Below the pieces are notes generated by a model that saw nothing but the letters and a program-made list of their open reading frames with translations, searched no databases and had not been told where the DNA came from. From the NCBI GenBank assembly GCA_003567575.1, contig PWZG01000147.1:1-7788 (forward strand): DNA of 7,788 nt, given 5' to 3'. Shown piece by piece: positions 1 through 5,571 of the stretch. Position 1 is the stretch's first letter. Every line of letters starts with the position of its first letter. This DNA is from PVC group bacterium. Lineage in GTDB: Bacteria; Verrucomicrobiota; Kiritimatiellia; CAIKKV01; PXCX01. The position numbers were made by a program, and so were the translations under genes.

Positions 1-60
1 GTCGAGGAATCTCGGCACTCCGCGACGGACGCAGATCCCTCGACAAGCTCGGGATGACAT
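1..60. repeat. Hairpin-forming interspersed repeat (left end may be cut)
   Basis: Bases 1-12 and 33-44 are complementary in 11 of 12 positions (GTCGAGGAATCT against AGATCCCTCGAC), leaving a 20-nt loop. A second, competing hairpin is possible from ATCCC at 35-39 and GGGAT at 51-55. From memory, strings of the kind ATCCCTCGACAAGCTCGGGAT followed by GACA are a common intergenic repeat theme in many draft bacterial genomes. Membership in a multi-copy family is therefore likely but cannot be shown from one copy. The element touches base 1, so it may continue to the left. Confidence 0.55.
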
Positions 61-121
61 TGGATTGATTCACACCATTTGTCGGACACCACAAGATGTC
101 AGCAAGAGAAATCCTTGTCTT

Positions 122-162
122 GATCGTTCCCCCTATCGTTGTCGATCGTTGTTCCGATCGTT
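122..162 (+). repeat. Four iterated (G/T)ATCGTT heptamers
   Basis: Heptamers begin at 122 (GATCGTT), 134 (TATCGTT), 144 (GATCGTT) and 156 (GATCGTT), so spacings are 12, 10 and 12 bases, close to one helical turn. The copies are direct repeats. They could be remnants of a microsatellite-like expansion or spaced protein-binding sites. Nothing nearby identifies a replication origin or a regulator, so no function is assigned. Confidence 0.5.
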
Positions 163-171
163 TCAGAAAAC

Positions 172-192
172 TGACCTCCGACCTCTGACCTC
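172..192 (+). repeat. Three tandem 7-bp repeats
   Basis: TGACCTC, CGACCTC and TGACCTC follow one another without spacers; only the first base of the middle copy differs. It is a short-period tandem array in non-coding DNA, ten bases after the ATCGTT cluster. Slippage is the simplest origin. No function is inferred. Confidence 0.6.
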
Positions 193-296
193 TTGCCCGA
201 ATCACCCATATCTCCGCATCATTTTTCTTGTTTATTTGTGCAAACATGCTTGGATAAGGCGCTAACCGTCTCATTATTGTCTCGACTTGCGCTCTT

Positions 297-314
297 CCGG
301 CCGAGGACGGCCGG
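297..314. repeat. Perfect 7-bp GC hairpin, AGGA loop
   Basis: CCGGCCG at 297-303 pairs perfectly with CGGCCGG at 308-314 around the loop AGGA. A shorter version (GGCCG/CGGCC, 330-334 with 339-343, same loop) occurs in the second copy of the 31-bp repeat. No U-tract follows, so this is not a normal intrinsic terminator. Confidence 0.6.
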
Positions 315-361
315 CTCCACAAGGATGGAGGCCGAGGACGGCCGGCTTCACAAGGATGGAG
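300..361 (+). repeat. Two tandem copies of a 31-bp repeat
   Basis: Copies at 300-330 and 331-361 are identical except for C317 versus T348. Each carries GAGGACGGCCGGC and CACAAGGATGGAG. Within copy 1, CTCCA (315-319) can pair with TGGAG (326-330) across a six-base loop. The single difference in copy 2 turns one of those pairs into a G-U wobble. The copies abut directly with no spacer, which argues against CRISPR. A recent duplication inside a structured repeat element is the simplest reading. Confidence 0.75.
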
Positions 362-378
362 ACGGCGGTCTCCGCCGT
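358..378. repeat. Mutually exclusive hairpin pair
   Basis: ACGGCGG (362-368) pairs perfectly with CCGCCGT (372-378) around TCT. The overlapping alternative GGAGAC (358-363) pairs with GTCTCC (368-373) around GGCG. The two folds share bases and cannot form together. The hairpin sits near the centre-right of the 248-431 inverted repeat. Confidence 0.55.
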
Positions 379-447
379 TCTGCTGCGCAGGTAGAGACAG
401 TTTTGAGACGATTAGTGTGAATATCCCAGGCTTCGGGCTTCTTTCCC

Positions 448-479
448 GTTCAATAGTTCAACCGTTAAACCGTCCAAGC
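448..479 (+). repeat. Four degenerate tandem octamers, consensus GTTCAACC
   Basis: Consecutive octamers are GTTCAATA, GTTCAACC, GTTAAACC and GTCCAAGC, each differing from the consensus by zero to two bases. This is another short-period array in the same non-coding stretch. The last copy runs into a 6-bp hairpin. Confidence 0.6.
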
Positions 480-510
480 GACGGTCGTAAAATTATTTTT
501 CGTTTTTTTT
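469..510 (+). terminator. Possible weak terminator: 6-bp stem followed by T-rich run
   Basis: ACCGTC (469-474) pairs with GACGGT (480-485) around a five-base loop. A T-rich stretch follows, but it begins about eight bases after the stem, with the main T runs at about 496-500 and 503-510. That gap is poor for a rho-independent terminator. It could end transcription arriving from the left or from the repeat element, upstream of the nrdJ promoter. Confidence 0.3.
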
Positions 511-575
511 ATTACGCTTGAACCTGTTATTCCAAGGGGTTAGCGAAACGCTGAGAAATAATCCGCGATTAAGGG

Positions 576-603
576 TTGACCTACAAGATATTGTGGGTAT
601 AGT
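576..603 (+). promoter_or_regulatory. Probable sigma-70-type promoter of nrdJ
   Basis: TTGACC at 576-581 and TATAGT at 598-603 are separated by 16 bases. Each matches the housekeeping consensus in five of six positions. Transcription would start near 610, giving a leader of roughly 85 bases before the nrdJ ATG. The NrdR-like site at 581-596 fills the spacer, as expected for a repressor-controlled promoter. Confidence 0.6.
581..596 (+). promoter_or_regulatory. NrdR-box-like operator 1
   Basis: CTACAAGATATTGTGG is an imperfect palindrome centred between 588 and 589 (ACAA/TTGT halves plus outer CC/GG). Against the NrdR consensus as I recall it (aCaCwAtATaTwGtgt) it matches about 12 of 16 positions, including all the most conserved ones. 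NrdR is the ATP/dATP-sensing repressor of ribonucleotide reductase genes. The position between -35 and -10 of a class II reductase gene supports the call. No nrdR gene is in the window. Confidence 0.5.
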
Positions 604-622
604 GTCCTTTCGACGTTATTGA

Positions 623-638
623 TCGCTTTATATTGTAT
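623..638 (+). promoter_or_regulatory. NrdR-box-like operator 2
   Basis: TCGCTTTATATTGTAT shares the right half ATATTGT exactly with operator 1 and also matches about 12 of 16 consensus positions, though its left half is weaker. Its centre lies exactly 42 bp after that of operator 1, four turns of B-DNA, so both sites face the same side of the helix. NrdR boxes typically occur as helically phased pairs, which makes the two sites more credible together than apart. Confidence 0.4.
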
Positions 639-676
639 TCGGGCGCAATGGCTTTTATTGTAATATACTGAAAATT

Positions 677-683
677 GAGGGAG
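677..683 (+). promoter_or_regulatory. Ribosome binding site of nrdJ
   Basis: GAGGGAG lies ten bases before the ATG at 694 and sixteen before the in-frame ATG at 700, so 694 is the better start. It is the clearest Shine-Dalgarno sequence of the four genes in the window. Confidence 0.6.
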
Positions 684-693
684 TTTAATCAAA

Positions 694-3636
694 ATGGCGA
701 TGAACAAGTCAGTGACCGTGGAGACCGTGCGTGACGAGCCTGTTTCCGATTCGGGGAACGGCAACGGAAAAGGCAATGGCAACGGGAAAGGCAATCCGAA
801 TAATGCGTCGGCGGTGCGTCATGGGCGGCGTCGGCATGAAAACACCGGATCAACGGAGGGCATCCGTATTCCGTCGTTGCTTTGCGAAGCGGGCGCCGAT
901 CCGTTTGCCGGATTGGACTGGGAAACCCGCAAGGCGTCGATTACCGATGACAAAGGCAACACGATTTTTGCCAACGAAAACGTCGAAGCTCCCAAGAATT
1001 GGTCGATGCTGGCGACGAATATCGTCGCCTCGAAGTACTTTTTCGGAGGGAAACATACCAAGGTGCGGGAATCATCCGTCAGGCAACTGGTGCATCGGGT
1101 AGCGCGTACGATTGCCGACTGGGGTTGGAACGACGGTTATTTTGCGTCCGAAAATGATGCCGACACATTTTATCGGGAACTGGCGTCGGTTTGTGTGCAT
1201 CAGTACGGCGCGTTTAACAGTCCGGTCTGGTTCAATGTGGGATTGCACCAGGTTTACGGTTTGACGTCGGCCAACTTTTCGGCGTATCACTGGGATGCCG
1301 CCAGCGGCGCGGTAAAACAATCCGCCGACAGTTACCGTTATCCGCAGGCGTCGGCATGTTTTATTCAGGCCGTCGAGGATACGATGGAGGACATCATGCG
1401 CCTGGCATCCACCGAGGCGATGTTGTTCAAGTACGGGTCGGGAACCGGAACGGATCTGAGCAGCTTGCGCAGTAGTCGCGAGAAACTTTCCGGAGGCGGT
1501 ACGCCATCCGGACCCCTGAGTTTCATGCGCGTTTTCGACCAAGTCGCCGCCGTGGTTAAATCCGGTGGGAAAACGCGGCGTGCAGCGAAGATGCAAAGTC
1601 TTAAAGTCGATCATCCCGATATCGTCGATTTCGTTACCTGTAAGATGAACGAGGAAAAGAAGGCTTGGGCGCTGATCGACGCCGGGTACGACGGTTCGTT
1701 CGGCGGCGAAGCGTATTCATCGGTGATGTTCCAGAACGCTAACCTCTCGGTACGCGTCAGCGATGCGTTTATGCAGGCGGCCGATTCCGATGCGGAATGG
1801 CGCACCCGTGCCGTCACCACGGGCAAGAACATCGAGACCTGCAAGGCACGCGAATTAATGCGGCTCATAGCCGAGAGCACGCATGTCTGCGGCGATCCGG
1901 GATTGCAATACGATACCACCATTAATCACTGGCATACCTGTCCGAAAAGCGGACCCATCAACGCCAGTAATCCGTGTTCGGAATATATGTTTGTCGATAA
2001 CAGCGCCTGTAACCTGGCGTCGGTCAACCTGATGAAGTTTGTCCGCGCTGATGGATCTTTGGATATGCAACGGTTACGGCATGTCGCCCGCTTATTGATT
2101 TTGGCGCAGGAAATTCTAGTTGATAACGCCAGTTATCCGTCGCCGGAAATCGCACGCAACTCGCATCGTTTCAGGCCGTTGGGATTAGGGTACGCCAATT
2201 TGGGGGCGGTGCTGATGAGTTTGGGGCTGCCGTACGACGGCAATGACGGACGCTCGTTTGCGGCCCTGACCACCGCCTTGTTGTCCGGATATGCTTACGA
2301 AATGTCGGCGGATATTGCGGCGCAAAAAGGCGTGTTTGATGACTACCCCGTCAATCGCGACAGTATGCTCGGCGTCATTGAACAACATCGTGCCGCCTTG
2401 ACCGACATGGAACCCGTGCCGGATGCGGCGCCGATGTATCGCGAAGCGTCGGCTGTATGGGACCGGGTTCTGGAAAAAGGGGCGTGTGACGGCTTCCGTA
2501 ATGCGCAGGTCACGCTGCTGGCGCCTACCGGTACGATCGGCTTCATGATGGATTGCGATACCACGGGGATTGAACCCGATATCGCGTTGGTGAAGTATAA
2601 ACAGATGGCCGGCGGCGGCATGCTAAAGATCGTCAACCAAAGCGTGAAGGCGGCGTTAATGCGCCTGGAATATGCGGAAGACGCGCAACGCGCTATCATG
2701 GCGCATATCGATAAGCATGAAACCATCGAGGGCGCACCCGGTCTTAAACCGGAGCATCTGCCTGTGTTTGACTGCGCCTTCAAACCGCGTAACGGGTCGC
2801 GGTTTATTGCCTATCCCGCGCATCTGCGCATGATGGCCGCCGTGCAGCCTTTTCTGTCCGGCGCCATCAGTAAGACGATCAATATGCCGGCCCAAGCCAC
2901 GATCGAGGAGATCGAACAGGTCTATCGCGACGGCTGGCGCATGGGCTTGAAATCGGTGGCCATCTACCGTGACGGTTCCAAACGGACACAGCCGCTTAGT
3001 ACTCAGGCCGCGGGCGATAAATCCGCCGCCAAGAAGATGCCCCGGCCGTTCCGTCGCCGGATGTCCGCCACACGCAATTCGATTACCCATAAATTCGAAG
3101 TCGCGGGCCACGAAGGATATCTAACTGTCGGCCTTTACGAAGACGGCGCACCAGGCGAACTGTTCATCACCATGGCCAAGGAAGGCAGTACTGTCGGCGG
3201 GATCATGGATGCCTTCGGCACCGCGATCTCGCTCTGCCTGCAGTACGGTGTGCCGGTGGGTGAGTTGATCAAGAAATTTTCGCACATGCGATTCGAACCC
3301 AGCGGTTATACCCGCCATCCGGATATCCCGATGGCCAAATCGCTGGTAGATTACATATTCCGATGGCTGGAATTAAGTTTTCCTAACGGGAAATCTCCGC
3401 AACCGGCGCTTGACCATGCGGTGGTCGCGCCACCGCCGTCGCCGACCGGCGCCGGCAACGCAACGGAAGCCTATATGGAGACCGCGACCCGATCCGAAAC
3501 AACCGTACGAATCGACGACCAGTTCGCCCATTTCATGGACGATGCACCCGCCTGCGATGTTTGTGGCGCGATTACCGTGCGTAACGGCGCCTGCTATAAG
3601 TGCTTCAATTGCGGCAATTCAATGGGGTGTTCCTGA
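694..3636 (+). CDS. nrdJ: Adenosylcobalamin-dependent (class II) ribonucleoside-diphosphate reductase NrdJ
   Basis: A complete 980-residue enzyme that reduces ribonucleotides to deoxyribonucleotides in the cytoplasm, using adenosylcobalamin to make a cysteine thiyl radical; it needs neither oxygen nor a second subunit. The active-site loop NPCSEY gives N426, C428 (thiyl) and E430. C222 (in ASACFIQ) and C439 (in NSACNLA) are the likely reducing pair; the 11-residue step from C428 to C439 matches the Lactobacillus class II enzyme. The PTGTIGF loop is at 611-617. A TSCPD domain spans about 790-873. A cysteine-rich tail carries C954, C957, C967, C970, C973 and C979, combining a zinc ribbon with redox cysteines that re-reduce the active site. 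Residues 21-34 are a Gly/Asn/Lys-rich linker outside the catalytic core. The start at 694 is supported by GAGGGAG. The gene stands alone behind a probable NrdR-controlled promoter; its end overlaps the convergent rluD by 18 bp. Confidence 0.97.
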   Translation: MAMNKSVTVETVRDEPVSDSGNGNGKGNGNGKGNPNNASAVRHGRRRHENTGSTEGIRIPSLLCEAGADPFAGLDWETRKASITDDKGNTIFANENVEAPKNWSMLATNIVASKYFFGGKHTKVRESSVRQLVHRVARTIADWGWNDGYFASENDADTFYRELASVCVHQYGAFNSPVWFNVGLHQVYGLTSANFSAYHWDAASGAVKQSADSYRYPQASACFIQAVEDTMEDIMRLASTEAMLFKYGSGTGTDLSSLRSSREKLSGGGTPSGPLSFMRVFDQVAAVVKSGGKTRRAAKMQSLKVDHPDIVDFVTCKMNEEKKAWALIDAGYDGSFGGEAYSSVMFQNANLSVRVSDAFMQAADSDAEWRTRAVTTGKNIETCKARELMRLIAESTHVCGDPGLQYDTTINHWHTCPKSGPINASNPCSEYMFVDNSACNLASVNLMKFVRADGSLDMQRLRHVARLLILAQEILVDNASYPSPEIARNSHRFRPLGLGYANLGAVLMSLGLPYDGNDGRSFAALTTALLSGYAYEMSADIAAQKGVFDDYPVNRDSMLGVIEQHRAALTDMEPVPDAAPMYREASAVWDRVLEKGACDGFRNAQVTLLAPTGTIGFMMDCDTTGIEPDIALVKYKQMAGGGMLKIVNQSVKAALMRLEYAEDAQRAIMAHIDKHETIEGAPGLKPEHLPVFDCAFKPRNGSRFIAYPAHLRMMAAVQPFLSGAISKTINMPAQATIEEIEQVYRDGWRMGLKSVAIYRDGSKRTQPLSTQAAGDKSAAKKMPRPFRRRMSATRNSITHKFEVAGHEGYLTVGLYEDGAPGELFITMAKEGSTVGGIMDAFGTAISLCLQYGVPVGELIKKFSHMRFEPSGYTRHPDIPMAKSLVDYIFRWLELSFPNGKSPQPALDHAVVAPPPSPTGAGNATEAYMETATRSETTVRIDDQFAHFMDDAPACDVCGAITVRNGACYKCFNCGNSMGCS
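760..795 (+). repeat. In-frame 18-bp tandem duplication in nrdJ N-terminus
   Basis: Copies at 760-777 and 778-795 differ at one base (A768/G786, a silent change) and encode GNGKGN twice (residues 23-34). The unit length is a multiple of three, so expansion or contraction keeps the reading frame. It lies in a low-complexity, probably disordered leader before the conserved fold. Confidence 0.75.
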
Positions 3637-4578
3637 CGATTGACGCAAGCTTTCCAGCACGTCTTGCATGTCCGACGGCAGCGGTGCGCTGATCTCCACG
3701 GGTAACCCGCTGGCCGGATGCGTGAAACCGATCAGTCGCGCATGCAGCATCTGACGGGGTACCGCCGGGTCGTGTCGCCGATGGATACGGCTGCCGTAAC
3801 GACGGTCGCCCAGGACCGGATGGCCGCGCCAAGCCAGGTGGACACGTATCTGATGCGTTCGTCCCGTGGCAATGCGAACCGTAAGCAAGCTGGCATCGCG
3901 CAGCGTTTCGACGACCCGGAAGAAGGTCAACGCGGCGCGACCGCCATGGTGCGTGACGGCAAACCGCTGGCGGTCACGCGGATGCCGCGCCAGCGCGCCA
4001 TCAATACGCCCCGCCGAAGGAACAGGTATGCCGTGAACGATGGCAAGATATTCCTTCCGTACCGTCCGTTGCCGGAATTGATGACCCAGCGCCAGATAGG
4101 CTGCTTCATTCCGCGCGATGACGATCACGCCGCTCGTGTCCTTGTCCAGCCGATGCACGATGCCGGGGCGACCTTTGCCGCCGATGTCCGCCAGATCGTG
4201 GTAACGATGCAATAGTGCATTGACCAGCGTGCCGCTGCCGTGACCTGGCGCCGGATGGACCACCAGACCGGCCGGCTTGTCGATTGCGAGCAAATCGTCG
4301 TCATCGTACAGAACCGAAATCGGGATATTCTGGGCGACCGGCGCCGCCTCTGGAACCGGCGTCGGCGGCAGGTGTAACACAACGCGGTCGCCAATGAGTA
4401 ATAACCGTTTCTTTGCTGCGGGACGGTCGTTAACGGTTACATGCTGTTGCGTGATCAATCGCTGGAGACGTGCCCGTGAAATATCGGGGAAACGGTTTGA
4501 CAGCGCCACGTCAAGACGCCGGCCCGCTGCCTCCGCCGTGCATGTGAAGCGACGCTCTTCTGGTGGATTGGTATGCAT
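3619..4578 (-). CDS. rluD: RluD-like 23S rRNA pseudouridine synthase (RluA family)
   Basis: A 319-residue enzyme, normal for the family, that isomerises uridines to pseudouridine in RNA. RluD itself acts on helix 69 of 23S rRNA, but the exact target here is inferred. An S4 RNA-binding domain occupies about residues 20-80 (AGRRLDVALSNRF and following). The catalytic motif HRLDKDTSG is at 142-150 with D145 as the catalytic aspartate. GLVVHPAPGHGSGTLVNALL just before it is RluD-like, and GRTHQIRVHL is at 239-248. I chose ATG 4578; a TTG at 4599 would only add seven residues, and any start after the lgt stop would cut into the S4 domain. No strong Shine-Dalgarno is seen, and the start lies inside lgt, so translation is probably coupled to it. 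It ends convergently with nrdJ, leaving no room for a terminator between them. Confidence 0.92.
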   Translation of the reverse strand: MHTNPPEERRFTCTAEAAGRRLDVALSNRFPDISRARLQRLITQQHVTVNDRPAAKKRLLLIGDRVVLHLPPTPVPEAAPVAQNIPISVLYDDDDLLAIDKPAGLVVHPAPGHGSGTLVNALLHRYHDLADIGGKGRPGIVHRLDKDTSGVIVIARNEAAYLALGHQFRQRTVRKEYLAIVHGIPVPSAGRIDGALARHPRDRQRFAVTHHGGRAALTFFRVVETLRDASLLTVRIATGRTHQIRVHLAWRGHPVLGDRRYGSRIHRRHDPAVPRQMLHARLIGFTHPASGLPVEISAPLPSDMQDVLESLRQSSGTPH

Positions 4579-5329
4579 GAAGTGCAATGAGAACGGCAAT
4601 TGAAATCAGTGATAAACTTAACCATTGTGCGGCGGTTAACCCGCCGGCACGCCAACGAGTATCGCCACGTAAAAATTCTAGGCCGAACCTTAATCCTGGG
4701 TAAAGCGCCAAATAGGCGGCGCAAACCAGGCCCTGCCGCGGTCGTCGCTGATAAAAAGCATAGAGAACAAAGAAAATCAGTAGATTCCCCACAGCCTCGT
4801 ACAGTTGCACCGGATATCGCAGCGTCTGGTCGCCGGCCATCGCCACGCCACACCCGCGGCCAATGGCGCCGGTCAATGCGATATCACCGCCGCCTGATAC
4901 CGGCAATCCATAGCAACAGCCGTTCAGGAAACAGCCGAGACGACCGAACATATGCCCCAGCGGTATGGCGACAACCAGAAAATCCATTAGCGCAGGGAAT
5001 GGTTCTCGACGGCGATACGCAAACCAGACCGCACCCAAGGCGCCGCCGATGATGCCACCGTAAAAAATCAGGCCACCCTGGTCTATCCGCCATATCTCCG
5101 ACGGAACGGAGCGATAATAAGGGAAATTCGCCAGCACAAACAGCAGGCGCGCGCCAACGATCCCCGGCAACAATATCCACAACGCTAAATCTGAACCATA
5201 ATCCGCCCCGCGACCAGAACGTTTCCCCATATAACGCCAGAGCATAATGCCGGAGAGAAAAGCCAGCGCCATCATTACGCCGTACCAGTAAATCGTGCGC
5301 CCGCCGATCGTGATAAATTCAGGATGCAT
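4511..5329 (-). CDS. lgt: Prolipoprotein diacylglyceryl transferase Lgt
   Basis: A 272-residue inner-membrane enzyme that transfers diacylglycerol from phosphatidylglycerol to the lipobox cysteine of prolipoproteins, the first step of lipoprotein maturation. The N-terminus MHPEFITIGGRTIYWYG is typical of the family. Several hydrophobic segments are visible, at about 12-32, 49-67, 87-105, 115-128, 180-193 and 233-253. The signature GRLGCFLNGCCYG is at 129-141 with the essential-type arginine R130; YPVQLYE follows at 172-178 and RFGLEFLRGD at 214-223. The motif GGLIFYGG has tyrosine where the E. coli enzyme has histidine (H103), as in other GCCYG-type Lgt proteins as I recall them. I chose ATG 5329 over a TTG at 5419, because the 30 extra residues are hydrophilic and non-family. 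No clear Shine-Dalgarno precedes it. The last 22 or so residues are coded by DNA shared with the start of rluD, giving an unusual His/Gly/Ser tail. Probably first gene of an lgt-rluD operon. Confidence 0.95.
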   Translation of the reverse strand: MHPEFITIGGRTIYWYGVMMALAFLSGIMLWRYMGKRSGRGADYGSDLALWILLPGIVGARLLFVLANFPYYRSVPSEIWRIDQGGLIFYGGIIGGALGAVWFAYRRREPFPALMDFLVVAIPLGHMFGRLGCFLNGCCYGLPVSGGGDIALTGAIGRGCGVAMAGDQTLRYPVQLYEAVGNLLIFFVLYAFYQRRPRQGLVCAAYLALYPGLRFGLEFLRGDTRWRAGGLTAAQWLSLSLISIAVLIALHAYQSTRRASLHMHGGGSGPAS

Positions 5330-5417
5330 CGTCGAATATATACTTGCTGGAATCCGCCTCGGATCGCGGTTTGGTTGACTCTCGCTGTGAACCGGCTGCG
5401 GTCCCTGAAAAAAAGGC

Positions 5418-5446
5418 AATATAACATAAGATAATAGCGCCGTAAA
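5418..5446 (-). promoter_or_regulatory. Candidate promoter of the lgt-rluD operon
   Basis: On the minus strand TTTACG (5446-5441) and TATATT (5423-5418) are separated by 17 bases. They match the housekeeping consensus in four and five of six positions. Transcription would start near 5411, about 80 bases before the lgt ATG. It overlaps the rejected TTG start at 5419, which fits with that start not being used. The region is AT-rich, so a chance match is possible. Confidence 0.35.
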
Positions 5447-5470
5447 GACATCCGGTTTTTTTAGAGTAGA

Positions 5471-5500
5471 CGAACATCACAAATGGATGTAACATGTTCG
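5471..5500. promoter_or_regulatory. 7-bp inverted repeat in the lgt/kinase divergent region
   Basis: CGAACAT (5471-5477) and ATGTTCG (5494-5500) are perfect inverted copies separated by 16 bases. A smaller nested pair, ACATC (5474-5478) and GATGT (5486-5490), overlaps them. A possible -10 for the kinase, TATAGT at 5511-5516, lies just downstream, with no good -35; the right half of the repeat would cover that area. This geometry suits a regulator site, but no regulator is identified. The half-sites resemble those of the Gram-positive LexA box, but at the wrong spacing. Confidence 0.35.
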
Positions 5501-5571
5501 CAACTAGATTTATAGTTTGTGATATCGAGACGTATCAGGATACAGGAAGATTTCGGGAAAAAGATGCTGTC

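Larger units (their letters stand above)
248..431. repeat. Long imperfect inverted repeat enclosing tandem repeats (MITE-like or structured RNA)
   Basis: The reverse complement of 248-292 aligns with 385-431. Blocks GCGCA, GAGACA, TGAGACG, TTAG and TATCC are shared in the same order, with one or two single-base gaps. By hand I count about 31 identities over about 42 columns, and several of the mismatches would be G-U pairs in RNA. The arms enclose roughly 90 bases that contain a 31-bp tandem duplication and strong short hairpins. No transposase and no clear target-site duplication is visible. It could be a decayed miniature transposable element or a REP-like unit. A transcribed structured RNA is also possible. 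The symmetry is seen directly; the classification is inference. Confidence 0.5.
1..693. other. Intergenic region rich in small repeats, no convincing gene
   Basis: No open frame here looks like a protein. The two short plus-strand frames (65-265 and 193-420) overlap each other in different frames, run through repeats and hairpins, have no recognisable motif and no convincing ribosome binding site. The region holds a hairpin repeat at the left edge, clusters of iterated 6-8 base motifs, an inverted-repeat element at 248-431 and, from about 576 on, the nrdJ promoter and leader. Each is listed separately. Whatever gene lies upstream is outside the window. Confidence 0.75.

Noticed and set aside
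300..361. CRISPR-like repeats
   Set aside because: The two 31-bp copies abut with no spacer and there are no further copies or cas genes.
65..420. Two short plus-strand open frames (65-265 and 193-420) as genes
   Set aside because: They overlap each other, run through tandem and inverted repeats, have no motif and no good ribosome binding site; the composition is that of repeats read as codons.
658..673. Third NrdR-like box just before nrdJ
   Set aside because: Only about half of the consensus positions match, and its 35-bp offset from operator 2 is not helically phased.
604..693. Cobalamin riboswitch in the nrdJ leader
   Set aside because: No B12-box-like GCCACTG motif and the leader is too short (about 85 bases). 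NrdJ uses B12, so a B12-off switch would not be expected on it.
1072..1614. 180-codon minus-strand frame within nrdJ
   Set aside because: Fully antisense to the conserved reductase core, so it is a shadow of nrdJ.
3607..3619. AATTGC-G-GCAATT palindrome as a bidirectional terminator
   Set aside because: The one-base loop is too tight, the stem is AT-rich, and no T-run follows on either strand.
3718..4215. 165-codon plus-strand frame opposite rluD
   Set aside because: It is the antisense shadow of the conserved pseudouridine synthase core, including the catalytic HRLDKDTSG region.
5330..5419. Lgt starting at TTG 5419
   Set aside because: The 30 extra residues are polar and unlike the family, and the codon falls inside the likely -10 box. 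ATG 5329 gives the typical MHPEF start.
5471..5500. LexA/SOS box
   Set aside because: Half-sites CGAACAT and ATGTTCG resemble the Gram-positive SOS box, but they are separated by 16 bases instead of being adjacent, and no SOS gene is next to it.
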